DNA of 12,864 nucleotides from an uncultured Oscillospiraceae bacterium (GTDB lineage: Bacteria; Bacillota; Clostridia; Oscillospirales; Oscillospiraceae), in assembly GCA_934590505.1 (NCBI GenBank), contig CAKTPC010000054.1, forward strand, positions 1 to 12,864. Direction: 5' to 3'. Under the pieces are notes generated by a model. The model ran no database searches and was not told the DNA's origin. It worked only from the letters and a program-made list of their open reading frames with translations. This document shows positions 12,761 through 12,864 of this stretch, in pieces. Positions within the stretch are counted from its first letter, which is position 1. Every line of letters begins with the position of its first letter. A program made the position numbers and the translations under genes.

Positions 12761-12864
12761 ATGTACCATCAGTTGACAAGGACACACACGGTTTTGACGG
12801 GCAGAAAAACGCCCATGCTGCTTCAAAGCCCTTGCCAATACACAAAGTATTGCCTGCGGGCTTT
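12761..12864 (-). mobile_element. MITE-like foldback element, copy 2 (cut by window end)
   Basis: Reading from the window end on the minus strand, this stretch repeats the right half of copy 1. 12785-12864 aligns with 7860-7939 at 75 of 80 bases with no gap by hand count. It ends in a terminal repeat (TACCATCAGTTGACA, 12764-12778) related to that of copy 1. It lies in the opposite direction to copy 1 and upstream of the aconitase X operon, so both copies have the same direction relative to the gene they precede. The other half lies outside the window. Confidence 0.65.

Noticed and set aside
7764..12864. Composite transposon bounded by the two inverted foldback copies
   Set aside because: The interval holds housekeeping genes (parAB, serS) in good order and no transposase; two independent insertions explain the copies better.

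Overview
The window reads as chromosomal, oriC-type housekeeping DNA from a GC-moderate Gram-positive anaerobe of the Clostridia, most likely an Oscillospiraceae-like gut lineage. The clues are strong GGAGG-type ribosome binding sites, a short Cys4 L33 ahead of secE-nusG, an editing-domain-free archaeal/eukaryotic-type ProRS with a C-terminal Tyr, Bacillus-type parS sites beside parAB, and a two-subunit aconitase X. The lineage is an inference from these traits.

Layout. Positions 1-83 (minus) hold the first codons of an exported protein whose Shine-Dalgarno (SD) sequence lies inside a long hairpin. 226-1917 (minus) is a folC-ruvX operon. Divergent from it, 2194-4394 (plus) is rpmG-secE-nusG-rplK-rplA with a likely L1-binding mRNA site before rplA. 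This ribosomal run ends at a strong terminator instead of continuing into rplJ-rplL. 4512-5947 (minus) encodes two coupled membrane proteins of unknown function; the larger begins like a HAAS/DUF1700 protein and may start at ATT. Back-to-back promoters at 5978-6064 serve this pair and proS (6146-7582, plus). 7606-7980 is a dense intergenic region with the proS terminator, three parS sites, a parAB promoter and a 197-bp foldback element. It leads into parA-parB-serS (7981-10942, plus). A 22-bp-stem bidirectional terminator separates serS from a convergent aconitase X pair (11017-12734, minus). A second copy of the foldback element lies upstream of that pair and runs off the window end.

How the genes fit together. 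ParB loads at the parS cluster and works with ParA in chromosome origin segregation; parAB is embedded between two aminoacyl-tRNA synthetase genes. secE-nusG-rplKA and rpmG supply translocation, transcription elongation and 50S functions. folC supplies polyglutamylated folates and ruvX a YqgF-fold nuclease. The least ordinary items are the duplicated foldback (MITE-like) element, its insertion at the -10 box of the parAB promoter, the sharing of bases between parS sites and transcription signals, the SD-sequestering hairpin, the possible ATT start, and an aconitase X enzyme whose substrate the neighbourhood does not reveal.
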